Below are positions 1 through 13,560 of a stretch of 64,000 nucleotides of DNA, piece after piece. This stretch comes from Lepidonotus clava. Taxonomy: Eukaryota; Annelida; Polychaeta; Phyllodocida; Polynoidae. The first letter of the stretch is position 1; each line of letters begins with the position of its first letter. The DNA is taken from contig OW387140.1 of assembly GCA_936440205.1 (NCBI GenBank), positions 29,385,659-29,449,658 on the forward strand, in the 5' to 3' direction. Position numbers and translations under genes: made by a program. Below the pieces are notes generated by a model. It saw only the letters and a program-made list of their open reading frames with translations, made no database searches and was not told where the DNA came from.

Positions 1-267
1 ATATTCTCCATCTGATATTATGTTTCTTTCCCTGTATTGTGCATTTGGTCCGTTTCTGTAATGGCTTCTGACAGGCTTTAGGTTGATGGTATGGTGACGG
101 TTAGATCAGTGATCAGAAGATTTCAACATAAGTTGCCTACTTTCCTAGCAATTTTTGATTTGCATTGTTGCTCCTATGTGACACGACTTTTTGAATCGCA
201 CTTTATACCAAAATGATGTTCTTTCACAGAATCCATAAAAGAGGATTAACACAGCCATCAGTAAGCT
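1..267. other. No gene seen
   Basis: AT-rich sequence at the left edge. I see no coding frame, RNA gene or repeat here. Confidence 0.5.
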
Positions 268-531
268 TTATTCTAAAATTTCAGAGTTTAAAGTATCACA
301 TCCAAAAAAGTACCCCTCACGATTTAAAGTAGTGCGAAGTAACTTTTGTAAGAAAAGCGGCACCTCTTTCCAGTTGTTGTAAGGTAGAGACCAACGTACA
401 TCTCTCTGGCAATAGATCCCCTCGCTCGACCTCCGGGAAAACACCTTTTTCCGGGGCACAGGGGGAAAGAAATGGACAAAGCATGCTCCCAAACAGTGTG
501 GACAGGCTCGGTGTTCTCCAGTCAAAGACCA
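268..531 (-). other. Open frame of unknown status, possible exon remnant
   Basis: The minus strand is open for about 87 codons between two stops, without an ATG at its start. The peptide has a CPHC cysteine pair near the start (ACPHCLGACF), a basic stretch (PRKKVFSRRSS) and a non-repetitive composition. It lies in a patch (about 370-660) that is richer in CpG than its surroundings. I recognise no family and see no clear splice acceptor, so it may be an exon, an old transposon fragment or chance. Confidence 0.15.
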
Positions 532-1977
532 TCAGGCTGCCATGTTTTCTGAGCCTCCATCAAGGGCCGCTCCACACCAGCCAACGATATTGACTTCGCC
601 TGATGACTTCCTGCCTCGGACGATGTAACGGAAACCGAAGAAGCGGGAACCAACAAAAGCAGACGACATTTTGCTCACTCTCTTGACTCTGATTCCACTT
701 ATTTAAGTTCCTCCTTATGTCTGGAGTTTGCTTATATGCAGAAAGTAAGTTGAGACCGATTCCAGGTATAAGTTTTTTTGTCAGAGACGTATAATAGTGT
801 AATGACTATCGTATAATAGTGTAATAACACATATATCGTATATATATATGTTACACATCTGTATTGTACATAGAAAACTTACTAATTTTGATTAGAGTTT
901 TCAAGTACATTATTTAATTAGTCTTTAGTAATACTTGATAATTAGTAATGAAATACAAAAAGAAAATAGTAAGATAAGTATGTACACAGTTTTATTTCTT
1001 CTATGCATTCATGACAGTGCCATTCGATTTAGAATGATAAATTTGAGGAAAGAGTATGGGACTTGACATGCTTTAAACCTAAAACATGCTGTACTAACAT
1101 ACAGCTGAAATTACACTGCATTTGTTAAAGAATTGATACCAGTTTACATTAGTGTTCCTGAGAAACAAAGAAACAACTGTATCATGTGTAGTTTAAAGGA
1201 AGAGGCTATGTTTATTTCTAGTGAGTGACATGAACTAAGCTGTTCAAAATAAGTATAAGGTAATGCATGCACTACTGCACTTCATGAGTCTAATGTAGAA
1301 AGCTGTTTCCTGTGATAACTGCCAGAGTGTGCATTTGGATTTCATGTTTAGGCCCACATGTAAATGGATTTTGGTTGAAGGGTAACCTGTTATGGTGGTG
1401 GATAAGGAACATCTGTGTTAGTGATTGTTCGAAGAGATCAATGTTCCTGTATCAATTGGAGTACATACCATTGTGTTGTGATTAATTGACTGATATTTGT
1501 GACCAGTAACCTTTGGATCAAGTAATCACAAATTCTCTCATGAGTGTATGCTGTCAATTATTCTGGATGAACCACTGGAATGAATGAACGAAGGATGGAG
1601 ATGAAGAAGGAAGAAGAAACCTACTTCATTGATATGAGCCGACAACTGCAATAACAAGAATAATGTTGAGCCAGTAAAGAACACCTTATGGATCAATGCT
1701 ATGACTTAATGCATAGCCTGTTGTTTGGTTGGAACTCGGGAAAAGAGGTGAATAGGACTCGGGAAAGCCTCAGCGTCTCTGTGGGCTGAGGGTCTTTGTA
1801 GTTGGTAACGAGTAAAAGTGATGAAAAAGAGAGATAAGGGGGGTCTCGAAGGTCATCCCGCAGGGTGGTTACATAATCCTGATTGGGTGTTGAATATCTG
1901 ATCTACATACAAACCTTACTGGAACACCTCCCCGGACCCTTTTTCAATTAGGGTTATCCGTGGGTCAACAGGTGGTT
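532..1977. other. Non-coding stretch
   Basis: Positions 540-700 are CpG-richer. Around 788-826 a 22-bp unit beginning CGTATAATAGTG occurs twice in tandem, followed by a short TA run near 832-850. I see nothing else. Confidence 0.4.
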
Positions 1978-2004
1978 GCGTAGCCTAAGACCATTAGGCT
2001 ACGC
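1978..2004. repeat. Perfect short hairpin
   Basis: GCGTAGCCTAA and its exact reverse complement TTAGGCTACGC are separated by the 5-nt loop GACCA, an 11-bp perfect stem. It has no T-run after it and no neighbouring gene, so no function is implied. Confidence 0.6.
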
Positions 2005-5000
2005 TATGTCCCAAGATCCATTCTTTGGTATAAAGTATTGTCATGGTTTTATCTTTCCAAGGTTTAGTCAACAAGAGGTAGATGGTAACAGTTGAGCATC
2101 GAAGAGGACACTGACTCATTTTGTGACAATAAGTCACCTTTATAAGCTTTCCAAAAAGATAAATAGAAGCTATTTGGTTGAAACAGATCATGTGACATGT
2201 ATACTAAAATAAAATCGGAATACAGGAGTTTGTGTTATTCAAGGCTTTTCAAAATTTGAGGCGCGCAAGTTACACACTTTTGAGGCCAATTAGAATATTA
2301 CCCGTTGTTCGTAGTATTTACTACTTTGTGTCATATTTTGAGTACCAACTACTTTCATGTTATTGACAACTTCATGTCACATTTCGAGTATTCACTCAAT
2401 AATTCATCTAATTAGGCTATTACAAATTAAAGTGATTTATAGAGGAAGACATTTCATTGTAACCATATATAATAGATAATTATATTACACTATGAATAGC
2501 CTAACTTGTACTGTTTATCTGCCTACTCTATGTACTTTGCCTATATTTAGAAACATGTCAGGCAAGCATGTATACAGGCATAGCCCACTTACTTGAATTG
2601 GGAGAACCCATAAATGAAGCTTTACCACTGGGTATTACCAAACCACAGCACACCATCCTTGGATGTATTAATCAGCACCCAACCAAAACACATCAGAGGC
2701 GGCCAAACACAGGTCATTCCTATGACAACACCACTGTCCCCTGCCCTGCCGGACCGGGACCCCCCGACAAGCCCGTCTCACCAGATGCCCGAATCAATAA
2801 TCTGATTGGAGATGCCTGTCTAGGGTCAAAGGTCAGTGCAAATGTTGGTCTGGCAGCGCCTTTTAAGCCCCTAGCGGCGAGCTGTCTAAAAACGCGCGTA
2901 TCACAGCTCGCTTGCAATGACTACTTGGTTTGTCGTTGCTGGTCCCAAGCCTGCCGACGCTGCTGCATTGCTTAAATCCCACTGAGTAGCCTGCCGGCAA
3001 CCGGAAACCAGCGATGATGAACAGACAAAAAAAAAGAAGCCCAGGAGGACTGTATCGGGGGCACAGGACATCCTAACGGGAGGCGGCACCAGGGGGCACC
3101 AGGAGGAGCGCCCGTCTAAAACTCTAATGGTCTGTTTTGGCAGAACATCAGTCGGCCCAGAGCCGGGGGTCCGCAGGGTATTGACGTTGGATTCGACGGC
3201 GCAAATGGATGTGTAAAAAGATAGCCAAAGAAAAGGTTAGATGAACATGACAACAGAAGGTATATTTAAGATGTTGAGGCTCTGCATGCACAGTGAAGAA
3301 ATCGAAGTTCATATACATGTATGTGTGCAAGATGTTAAAATTCCTTTATGCTAAAGCACTGAGCACATTCACAAATTCAGTACACATAATATAGATAACA
3401 TATTGCTATCGGACATTAAAGATAAAAGAGGCATTTCCAAATAGGTGCATACATCAGTATTTCCCACTGTGCTATTGCAATAGTTTTCTATATTACCGAG
3501 AGAAGAAATGTAGGAAGAAACAATATTTGCCCAAAGGGTTTCGTTAAAAATCGATGTCATTCCGTCCCACACTCGGCCTTTTTTATTTGGGAATATACAC
3601 CGATACTCAGCATGTATAATGATATATCCATCTTATTTTTCTTAATCGGACGTATAATCCGGCTCCCCGTCATCAGAGGCCCTATTGCTGCAGATGTCAT
3701 ACTGCAGCAGTGGCCAGCAGTCAGTGCATCAACTGATCATCAACTGATTTACTACTGTCGCGACTGGATTCCATCACGCACTCTCTCATGTCATGTATGC
3801 TGTAAGCTCTATTGGTTGTCAGTAATCAGTCAACTGACCAGGTTAATGGCGTCTGATGAAAATCCCCGATTAGATAGGGATTTACAGATTTAGGCTATAT
3901 ACATTCGTACTATCTGCTGGAATGTCATTGACTGGCACATTTTGGAAATTGCTGTGAAGATGGCCAATGTGTGGCATACCGAGGTTGAAGCATAACATAG
4001 CTGCCCTCCAACAAATGCGTTTTCACTATAATAATATCTACAACATAGACTCATCATGATCTATTTCCCAGATTCTTCATATCATAATTATAGGCCCTAT
4101 ACATAACGATAAACAAGAGATGTATAAAGAGTTTGCTTTAGCTGAAAATGTCTCTACAAAGCATTTCACTTCCACTTTTTTATCTATTCATGTGATTTTC
4201 TACATAATATAGGTTTATAAATGTTTAGTATGATGCAAATTGTTTTAACTTTGATAGAATTATAACTACTTCGATTGTAGTAAACGTACGGGCTTTAAAA
4301 AGTAGAAATCTATCCCAAGGACATATAGCGTCTTGCATTATTCGTTGCATTATATTCTTGAAGAGAGCTGTTCAGATACTGACGGGTAGCCACTATACAG
4401 AGATTGTTATGCTTTTCAATCTCTCAAATTAAGATAATTTTGAAAGAAATAATCAGCCACAACAAGCCGTATATGTCTATACCTCATATCATAATTAGGC
4501 ATATAGATCAAGAAAATACTGCTAATCTCTGGTCAGCGTCTGTAGAAATATGGGCGTTGGTGTCGGGTCACATCCGTAACCATGAGATGGTAATATAGCT
4601 TGGCCTTGTCGTCATGGTATAATTAGATTATGTACGGTAGACATTGTAGAGAGAACATCTGTTCCCCCAGACGGTGGGAGAACAGGTGCAAATCAAAACA
4701 CCTGTAGATGATAGGCATCGTAATGGGAAGCTGAAGCAATGACGCACTGAAAAATGAAACGCCAACTGTTTAATACAAATGAAAATTTCAATAATTTTTT
4801 CTGTGATTCTTTTGTCTCTCTCTTGTTTCCAATTAACGATTTCCTGAATATTTGAGCTTAATTCAAAAAACACCTTTTAAAATTAGAAACAAAATCTGTC
4901 CGTCCGGCTTCCGGTAACTTTGTGCTAACGAGGAACATTAAAAATATCTCTTTAAAAAATGATACTGTTGTCTCTTTAAACTGTGTTATGTGAAGTTGCT

Positions 5001-7435
5001 TAGAGACTTGACTCATTCTAGCCTTGAAGTGGTCAACAATCTGTCAAAGGCATTGGCAGAAATGAGAACAATATGGGGCCAGTCGAAGCGGCGTTAAGCA
5101 CCTGATTGAATACATGAATCTAAGGGCTGCCACCCATTCGGGCTCATCTAAGTGAGATTTAGGGTACTCATAAGGCACTTGGTATTCAGTGGAGCGTGAA
5201 CCTGAATGTTCTGTTGGAAGGCCCTTATGTGTCTACACAGGATGGAAGGTCCATTAAGTAGTAAGGCCCTTTGTAACAGGCCAAGGTCTGTTCAATGACA
5301 GATCAATGACAGGTCACCGGTAGGTCATATAAAGCGTCCAGAAGACGTCTTATAGATATAGAAGTATCCCCAAGCGTCGCTGGAAAAGAAAAACAAGGTC
5401 AAACGTCCACCAAACAAGAGTGCTCAAAGTCAAGGTTATTCCATGTTTTGGCATGAGCGCATAAAAGGGCATGGGCTTGGCAGAATAAAGACGTCAAAAG
5501 TGCTATTGGCACTTGATGCATTGGCCCATTTACCCGGAAGGTGATGCAACTCAAGGGCATGCTTTCAGGATTTACTCCTGAGTTACAATGTTGTGGCCAG
5601 CGTTTTAGCCTAAGGCCCTATGGAAATCCTGGTATACACCTTACAATAGGGACTATTACAATGGTTGTAACGAAAATTAAGATATAATTCTAGAACATAT
5701 GATGTAAGCCTGCAGTTTTAGAAAATATGATGTAAACCCCGTAGAAGAAAGGCGATCAGGACTGCAAAACCTGATAAGGTTATTGGGAAACATAGATCTT
5801 TCGAAACTGATATAGGCGTTATCTACAGTCTATTGTTACGATTTTGACTGCTTTGAGTAAAAATGCCTTTATAGATGCGACTTCTTTGAGCCCAATGAAT
5901 TATAATTACCCCAAAACCGAAAGTCAGCATTCTGGTCTTGAGAAATAGGCAGAACTTTTACCTCTTATCAACAAACAGGTTTAGCATAGGCCTATATGTA
6001 GGGGACCTATATATACTATTTGCAACATGCAGACCGAAATCTGTAGACTGGAATCTGTAGACTGGAATCCGTAGTAGTAACATTAGTAATTGGAGGAATA
6101 TTATTAACACACAATAAACAGGTTATTAATTTGGACATAACGAATAGGGAATATAGTGAGGTGTGAGCAACTCGGGAGCAGGAGAGCAAGTGTTCCAAAC
6201 TGTTGGTTTCCCGATTTATACAGTGGCATGGCAACAAATCATGTGTTGCCATGGTTCGAACATGGCAACAGCTTCGCGTCCTTGTATCTCGTACCTTGGT
6301 CAACGATACAAACATCATTCTTTTTCTGATCAGTAGGAAACGTTTCTAAGTGTAGCCAATAGAATGGGTTTCCCTTCCAACAAATCAAACTTTTGATGCT
6401 CTAAGGAAATTTAGGTATGGGTGCCTGTTATAGCAATGGATGAAATTGCAAATAGATTGTGACGCAAAGCAATTCTTTGTCGCATAACTTAATCTAATCA
6501 ATGAAAAGGCACAAACTGCTAAATAACAGTTGCTCTTATATCCCCCAGGGCAGAAGAACTGAACCTGTATGGGCATTCAACTCACAGAATAAGTTTCCTC
6601 ACAAATACAGAAATCGTTGGAAATCCTGCTCTTACTCCAGAATTTCTGTTATGCCAAGTGACTATGAAGAAATGTAAGCAATTCCTCTTTTCTAAGCCAA
6701 TTGGAAAGAAAATCTAATAATGCAACAACATATATTGGAATTACCCTGTTCTGGTTCCACATGTGCTGATTCAAACACCCTTCTGAGGCATTCCCCACTG
6801 TATTATTGATCACATTGCAAATCACTCTGGTTCACATCCGAATCTAATGGTTTCCAGCCGCATAGGAATAGGTCTAGGCGTACCACGGGACCAATACTCT
6901 GAGTTCTGTAGACATATACAGGGAACAATATACAGAAAGAAATCAATATTTACATTATCACATTAAGCCCCCTCCCCCTTTCTTCTTTAAAAAACTTTAC
7001 TCCAAATTGATGTTCATCCGGGAGAAGCTTCTTTACACAACTTTCGTTTGTCTGTCCATCACAAATGGGGAATGGACTTTGTCAATATCAAAAACCCAGG
7101 AAAATTGACTCGACTTGGCCATGAATCCTAATCTTTATTGCAACATCTGTTTACTAACAAGAATCAAAGTACACAACATTTCCATTTTAATGTGAAATTT
7201 TCCACGAATGCCTCATTCATTTTGATAATTTTTGAGAGGACAGTGTTGACATGTCCCGAAGTATCTAATTGCAAGGTTTGTATGGAATCTAAATATAGCT
7301 TTTGGATTTCAGAATCTAGAGCCACAGTAGTTGGGACAGACAAGCAGATCATCCCCTGCTCTGTGCCTATGTCAGAACCGCCCTGTGTGTGACCAACCTA
7401 CAGATGGGGCCACATGCCGGGTGAGAGTTAAACTA
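2005..7435. other. Non-coding stretch
   Basis: No gene is supported. A GC-richer block at 2680-3150 has a 135-codon plus-strand frame (2568-2975) with no recognisable domain and no convincing splice sites. At 6040-6072 a 14-bp unit (AATCTGTAGACTGG) is repeated about 2.5 times. The other frames here are short and of low complexity. Confidence 0.4.
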
Positions 7436-7660
7436 GAGAGTGAGTACTGCAATGTATGAATTGCAGAGTCAGAACTACAGAGTGAAAACTATAAAGGGGG
7501 AACTACATAGTGAAAACAGCAAAGTGAGAACTACTTAGGCAGAAAAATGAAATGAGAACTGCATAGTGAGAATTGCAGAGTAAGAATTACAGGGTGAGAA
7601 CTACATAATGAGAACTATATAATGTGATAAACACAGTGAGAACTATAGCATGAGCATAAA
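7436..7660. repeat. Degenerate 15-16 bp minisatellite
   Basis: A variable unit close to AGTGAGAACTACATA recurs about 13-15 times with substitutions and small indels. The decay indicates an old tandem array. It encodes nothing. Confidence 0.7.
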
Positions 7661-9969
7661 TTTATGACTGAGAGCTACTGAGCAAGTTGCACTAGATTTA
7701 CTCATATAACATACGGCCATGTTTAGTTTATTTGTCCTAAACTTTCAGGTATCATGAAAAGTAGCAACATTTCCTTACCCAAAACTAATGTATTAACATA
7801 ACATTCATCAAGGACATTACGGGGAGATCACATGCAGAGCGACGAGACAATTCATTATTTGACCCCTATTCATTTCACTGAAGATGCAATATATTGAAAT
7901 AAAACCTCAAAACTAATCTTATTATCCACCAAGGACATCGACGAAGTCGTCAAAGGCATCACACAATAGGTATCCCTTACTTTGAAGTGGCAATACTCTT
8001 GCGTGTAGAAATCAATTTAGAGTCTCCTCTTTCACATCAAAGACTAGAGCAAGACTAGAGGAGTTTTGTCAGATTTTATCGAAAGGACAATTCACAACAA
8101 CTGCTCTTGTAATTGTATATATTTTAGTTGTTCATCCCTGAGAAAAAGAAACTTTAGCATTATTATATCCTAGACGTTATCTCAGCGTTAGATTCAATGC
8201 CACATTTATATTCACAATGATGTCCAATGTGGTTCTAGTATAATGATAGACTGTGAATTACAAAGATTTTAAAACAATCAGGATCATGGGGGCACCCTCC
8301 CCTCGCTTGGGTAGTACATGGTATAGCTCATAGTAAGATACAATGTTGCAATTTCTCATTATCAGATTATATCATTACACTGGAGGTATTGCCCTCGTCA
8401 TATAGGGACAATGTGACGTCCCCAGAGTGCATCGCCTTCTGTACTATGATGACCTCCTGATTCTAATTCTGTAAACTGGTAAATGAGTTCTGTGGTCTAG
8501 GGGTTTTATTTTTTCTAAGAATAAGCCATAATGATTAACGAGATGGTTCCTGTTGACTGGGGCTATGTATACTTTACCAGTTCTTAGTCCTTCATCTTTC
8601 CGTTTAAGATCTATTACTCATGAATAGCCCCCCATACGAAGGCCACCCTTATTAAACCAGGAAGAGTTTCCCCATGTATATAAATCGGCCACGAATCACC
8701 AATAGTACTTGTTTTTCTTTCCATTGAATTTCTTTGGGCAAAATGACGATTTTCGTCCACTCATATCGTCAATGAATGGTACCGGTGAAGATACTCATTG
8801 TCTATTCGAGAAGAAGAAACCCTTCCAATGTAGCTCGAAAGGTTGGCCATAAAACCAAAAAAACTGCAATTATCTAATAGACTGAGAGAGTGGGAAATAC
8901 TTACTACATCATTAGGATTGATTCAAAGATAGTGATCAGGTGGTCTCGCGGGATAATGGATGGATATACATTGACACAGTTTCATAATCGAATCTGTTTT
9001 GCTTTTTTCATATTCGGGTAAACAGAATACTTTCTGGGACAACTCAGTGCGGCACCCACTATCGAACTGCGCTATGCCAAAGGCACCCATCTTCCACTTC
9101 GTTCCCCAACATACATATTAGAATAGACTTAGCGTATTGCTTGTCATCCTTGTTTGTAGGGCTATTCGATTGAGGTTCCTTCGTGGTTGACGGTGCGTGA
9201 GTACCCAATCTTACATCGTTCACAATAACTGGGCTCAGCTCACTGATATCAAAAGGCAATGCAGGAAATAGAGGGCATCGTAAGGGCACAGGGTATTGCA
9301 AAGACACTAAGTCAGGTTAATGTGTTTTGAAATGTGCAGCTTGGTTTTTGCCTTGATCCTTAATCTTTGAACTGTTCATTATTGGAAAATGCTACCTACC
9401 GATATCTGATAACGATTAAAACGATAAATTTTAATCATAAAAGACTTCGGTTTCATTGCAGCCAATCCGCCAGTTTCAGACTCCAACATCGATGATTTAC
9501 AAAATGTTCTGAATGACAAAACATACATGTTTTGTATTGTTCATATTCTAAAGTAAGGCCCTGTAAGTATTCCGAAATGGCGCTTTCCAAGATCGAGAAT
9601 TATCCACACCTAACATTCTGTTTTTGAAGGAACTTTTCAAAAACATCAATAACTTTGGTTCACAGGTTGAAATACTTATCATGATTTGTTACACCAGAGA
9701 CTGATTACCCTGTCAGTTACGAACAATATAGGCACAGTAATTAGGTACATTAATTGGCACACTGAGCATCGGTAATCGTTGCGTTAAATAAGTCAAGAGA
9801 AAGCAAGGTTAATTATAACAGACATAGAGGTTAAAATCTTATGCAAAACATGCTGTTTTTAAAAGATAGTAAAGGTGATGAACCTCTCGAATTTCTAGCC
9901 TTATAAATGGGTTCATTGATAATCTTCGGAGCCTAGATTCTAGAAACTCTGGCTCTTTAAAGTCCTCAG
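7661..9969. other. Non-coding stretch
   Basis: No gene, RNA or transposon ends recognised. An 82-codon minus-strand frame (9059-9307) does not start with ATG and resembles no family known to me. Confidence 0.4.
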
Positions 9970-10483
9970 GTATATTCCTGTTGGTGTATTCTCCTCATGT
10001 ATATTCCTGTTGTTGTGCTCTCCTCAGGTGTATTCCCGTTGGTGTGCTTTACTCAGGTAGGCCTATATTCTTATTGGCGTGCTCTTCTCAATTATATTCA
10101 TTTTGGTGTGCTCTCCCCAGGTATATTCCTGTTGTTGTGCTCTCCTCAGGTATATTCCCGTTGGTGTGCTCTACTCAGGTATATTCTTATTGGCGTGCTC
10201 TTCTCAATTATAATAATTTTGGTGTGCTCTCCTCAGGTATATTCCTGTTGGTGTGCTCTCCTTAGGTACAATTATTATTTCTGTTGGCGTGCTCTCCTCA
10301 TGTACACTTTTTACTCCTGTTTGTGTGTTCTCCGCAGGTATATTCCTGTTGGTGTGTTCTCGTTAGGTACATTCCTGTTTGTTTGCTCTCGTCAGGTACG
10401 CTTTTTCCCTATTGGTGTGCTCTCCTCAGGTATAACTATTCACGTTGGCGTGTTCTCCTCAGGTCTATTTCTATTGACGTCTG
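9970..10483. repeat. 29-bp minisatellite with a higher-order duplication
   Basis: There are sixteen full units and one partial unit. A typical unit starts GTATATTCCTGTTGG and ends TGTGCTCTCCTCAG, 29 bp in all, with a few units of 33-36 bp. Units 2-5 (9999-10120) and 6-9 (10121-10236) form a higher-order pair in which each unit matches its counterpart better than its neighbours. This indicates a recent block duplication inside the array. Two overlapping plus frames (94 and 164 codons) run through the array only because the 29-bp unit rarely makes stops, and their peptides are repeat translations. Units end in pyrimidines plus CAG and begin with GT, so they mimic splice sites. Confidence 0.9.
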
Positions 10484-12579
10484 AGAAGTAGTCTGTATAT
10501 CTTTTAAAAAAGCTCATAAGGAAAGTAAATAGACAGATCGTACTGGACGGGAAATGTCAATTAAACATTATCAACGTATTTTTTATAACTATGAATACAT
10601 GTATGAAAGTTTTCTTTGTGGTAAGAAAACTCTGACCGTAGTCTGGCAATATACTGTAAGGTCATTCAGTACAGTCATTACTAATTGCTATCTTCATTAA
10701 ACTCTGTCAATGAGACTATATGGCAAATAACACAAAAGAGTTGCGTGTCGTTATGACTCTATTAGAGGCCGAAAAGCGCATCAGAACTCTACCTCAGCTC
10801 TAGGGATAGCAGCCATTTGCCAAAGGCCTACAGGGTTCATGTTCTGGTACATGGCATATTTGAACCAGTGCTTTATGGCGGACCAAGTGTTAGATGATAT
10901 GCAGTCGAATGATTTCCCCGACAATTCTATTTAACGAGATGAAAGTTATTTTGTATCGGATATCAGCGTCTACAGTCTCTGTAGTAACAAAATTCTGGCT
11001 CTCTTTGGTATCACACCCATACCCTTAAGATATATTTCCCAATACTCGGCAGAACACGTAAATAAAGATAATAATCTGGCCCATCTTCCTTATGTAAGAT
11101 AGTATTTGGAGAATACAAAACGGGTTCAATAATTCCATCCCATATTGGATCATCATTGTGGTTGGACAAAATACGTATACGTCATTTGGCTGGAACCAAT
11201 CTTGTCAACTGATTTTACTCTTTAACCGCTGGAAGCCACCTGGCTGACTCTATATTAAGTTCACATAGGGGCATCCTTTAAAGAGGAGGAGTTTAGAGGG
11301 AAGAAACTGAAAGATTTTTTTTCAGAAATACCAATTAGAACCCAGAGATAAAGAAATCCATGAATAGAATGTAGTGCTGATATTGACCAACAAGGACAGG
11401 TTTGCCCCATTTTATCCAAACTACATTAAAAAGATTTGTGCCAGAAGAATCTAGAGAAAATTTAGTTTTAGACATTTATTAGATTAATTTTAATATTTCT
11501 CAGTATTGATGAAATGTAGAATTACATCTTTAACAGTAAAAGGGTTAATTGGAAAAGGTTAAACTCGTGCTTATAATATTGTTTCACTGAGTCCTAATCA
11601 AACATACTGGCTTAAAACATATGATCTATAAGATGATAGATAGCTTTGCCCAGCCATCAAAATACAATTGTACATCACGAGTTAAACTGGCAGGTTTTAG
11701 CTTTGCTCTCTATCGAAAAAAATATCACATGTGTTGGAGTTAAAAAGGCTTCACCTGTAACTCTTGAACAAAATTGCTTTGACTTATTTCATATGGAAGT
11801 GCTCGGAGCCTACAGCTGGAAAGAAAATTTAATGTAAATGAATGTCATCATACATTCTGTAATTTTTATGTTAATTGGGTTGGGTTTCTAGCTTTATCTA
11901 ACAGAGTGCTTTTCATGTATGGGGCACAAGAATGGACAGACGATCAATACTTAAGTACAGGCTCTATACTAAATAGGAATCTCTCTCATATAAACTTTAT
12001 TGGGAACTATGGTGGTAGTCTTGGTAAACATTTGGTACTCTGTACTTCCCTCCAGGGCTGGGAGTTCGGCGAGTCTGGCATGGGGAGGTATCCAATCAAC
12101 AGGTGCAGGAGCAGCTCTCTCTGCTGGAGCCATAAGGACCACTCCATGTTATTATCCACAACCAGCTATGTTTATAGGTTAGAAGAGTGTTTGAGAATAA
12201 GTGCTCATTTTTGTTGCCCCTTATCTCTCTTGCTATTTTTCCTGCAATCTGGCCTGGGGCGATACCAGAAGTTATATTGTCGGAGGCTGTAGGGTTAGGA
12301 GGTTGTGTTTGTTAGATGTGGCGTCTGTATGTATACACAGAGAAGGGGGCGAGTCAGGGAGAATGTCTATAGAGAAAAGCCTCACCCAACCCTTCTGCTG
12401 GCAATATACAGCCAGCGCATGTATACACGTCACTGTATCACTATGTGTGCCAAGGCAGTACAAGCTTGGTGATTTTATAGGGTGGGCTGGAGAGGAGCAA
12501 TGCCTGGTTGTGGCAATAGCAGGGCATGGTTGTATACACGGAAAGCGAGTTCTACACTCGATAAAAGTTGTCTAGGAAG
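10484..12579. other. Non-coding stretch with one weak exon-like patch
   Basis: Mostly AT-rich with no gene. Around 12057-12173 a pyrimidine tract ending CCTCCAG precedes a GC-richer segment open in two frames and ending ATAG before GTTAGA. This could be a small exon, but the donor is weak and neither peptide is recognisable. Confidence 0.25.
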
Positions 12580-13560
12580 CGTCAGCAGGCCAGGGGAGGT
12601 GGAGGAGGAGGGCACCTGGAGGTAGGGGATTAAGATGGTTCTGATGTAGCTCTGTCTTCTCTCAACAGCCGGCCTAGCTGCCTGCTGCTGGAGTTGCTTG
12701 TACCGCTCCTTTGGGCGCCGAGGAGGGGGTAGCTCTGCAGGAGGAACTTAGAGGTTATATACAGTATTAAATGTTTGCACAGGATTCCCCACCACTCAAT
12801 TGTGTTGGGGAACGTAGGCTTAGGACCCCCTCTCTGCCACTATTTGCGGACCCTGGCCAAAGCAAGCAAAGAAGCGGGCGGACCAACTGACCGACCGCCT
12901 GACTGACCACTGGGGTGGGACGCCACTCGCTGTGGTGCTTCTACAGTCCCTCCCGTTGTACCATGGAGGAACCGGGCGTCTGTGAGATCCAGCTACTGCT
13001 AGGGTGGGGGTCGGGGCGCGCTCCGAACCCAAGTTCCTGCCACCGCCGCTCCAGTGTGGGGAAGGGTCGTCGTAGCGCCTGTTGGGGTGTACGGGGCTGG
13101 CGCCTGGAGTTTTGAGCGTTCCCCTGGAGGAGGCAGACACAAAGAGGGGCGGTCAATGATGCAGGCTGGCTGACTGGTTGCTCCTCCCCCCCTCCTTCAC
13201 CAACACTACCACCACCGCCGCAACTCCTCCCCTCTGCCACTGCCTGCCGCTGTTGCTGCCACTGCTGCAGGAGCTGTTGGCGCTCGGGCGGTCCCAGGCC
13301 CCGAGACTGCTCTTTGAGTAGCTCTGAGTAACTCTGAGTAGCTCAGGAGTGGCTCAACGACCGGCGGGAGGACAGGGAGCAGCTCGCGTGCACGCTGCCG
13401 GCTCTAGAGTCACTCTCTGGCCGGCCAGGGCCACCACCACCACCAACACGACCACCACCTCTACCACCACCACCAACACATCTCCAGGACCGCCCACCCT
13501 CAGCCCGGCCCAAACACACACGTCATTCACTGGCCAACTCCTGCCAGTGTCCCTGGGCTT
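12580..13560. other. GC- and CpG-rich block (CpG-island-like)
   Basis: A sharp rise in GC and CpG against AT-rich flanks, densest about 12820-13420 (for example GTCGGGGCGCGCTCCGAAC). Frames of 66-106 codons open on both strands, as expected when stops are scarce, so no one frame stands out. A short tandem of CTCTGAGTAG lies near 13311-13345. It may be a promoter/CpG island, a 5' UTR exon or an old repeat. No TATA box or start site can be fixed. Confidence 0.4.
13431..13478. repeat. Imperfect (CCA)n microsatellite
   Basis: Runs of CCA/CAC trinucleotides interrupted by CAA, CGA and TCT. Read on the minus strand it gives a valine run, which accounts for the poly-Val tract in a 157-codon minus frame at 13354-13827. 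Confidence 0.85.

Noticed and set aside
2568-2975. 135-codon plus-strand frame
   Set aside because: It lies in a GC-richer patch where chance frames are long. A 65-codon frame overlaps on the other strand, and no family or splice site supports it.
9970-10483. Possible CRISPR array or repeat protein of 164 codons
   Set aside because: The 29-bp units are directly abutting with no unique spacers, in eukaryotic DNA. The long frame only reflects a repeat unit poor in stops, and overlapping frames are equally open.
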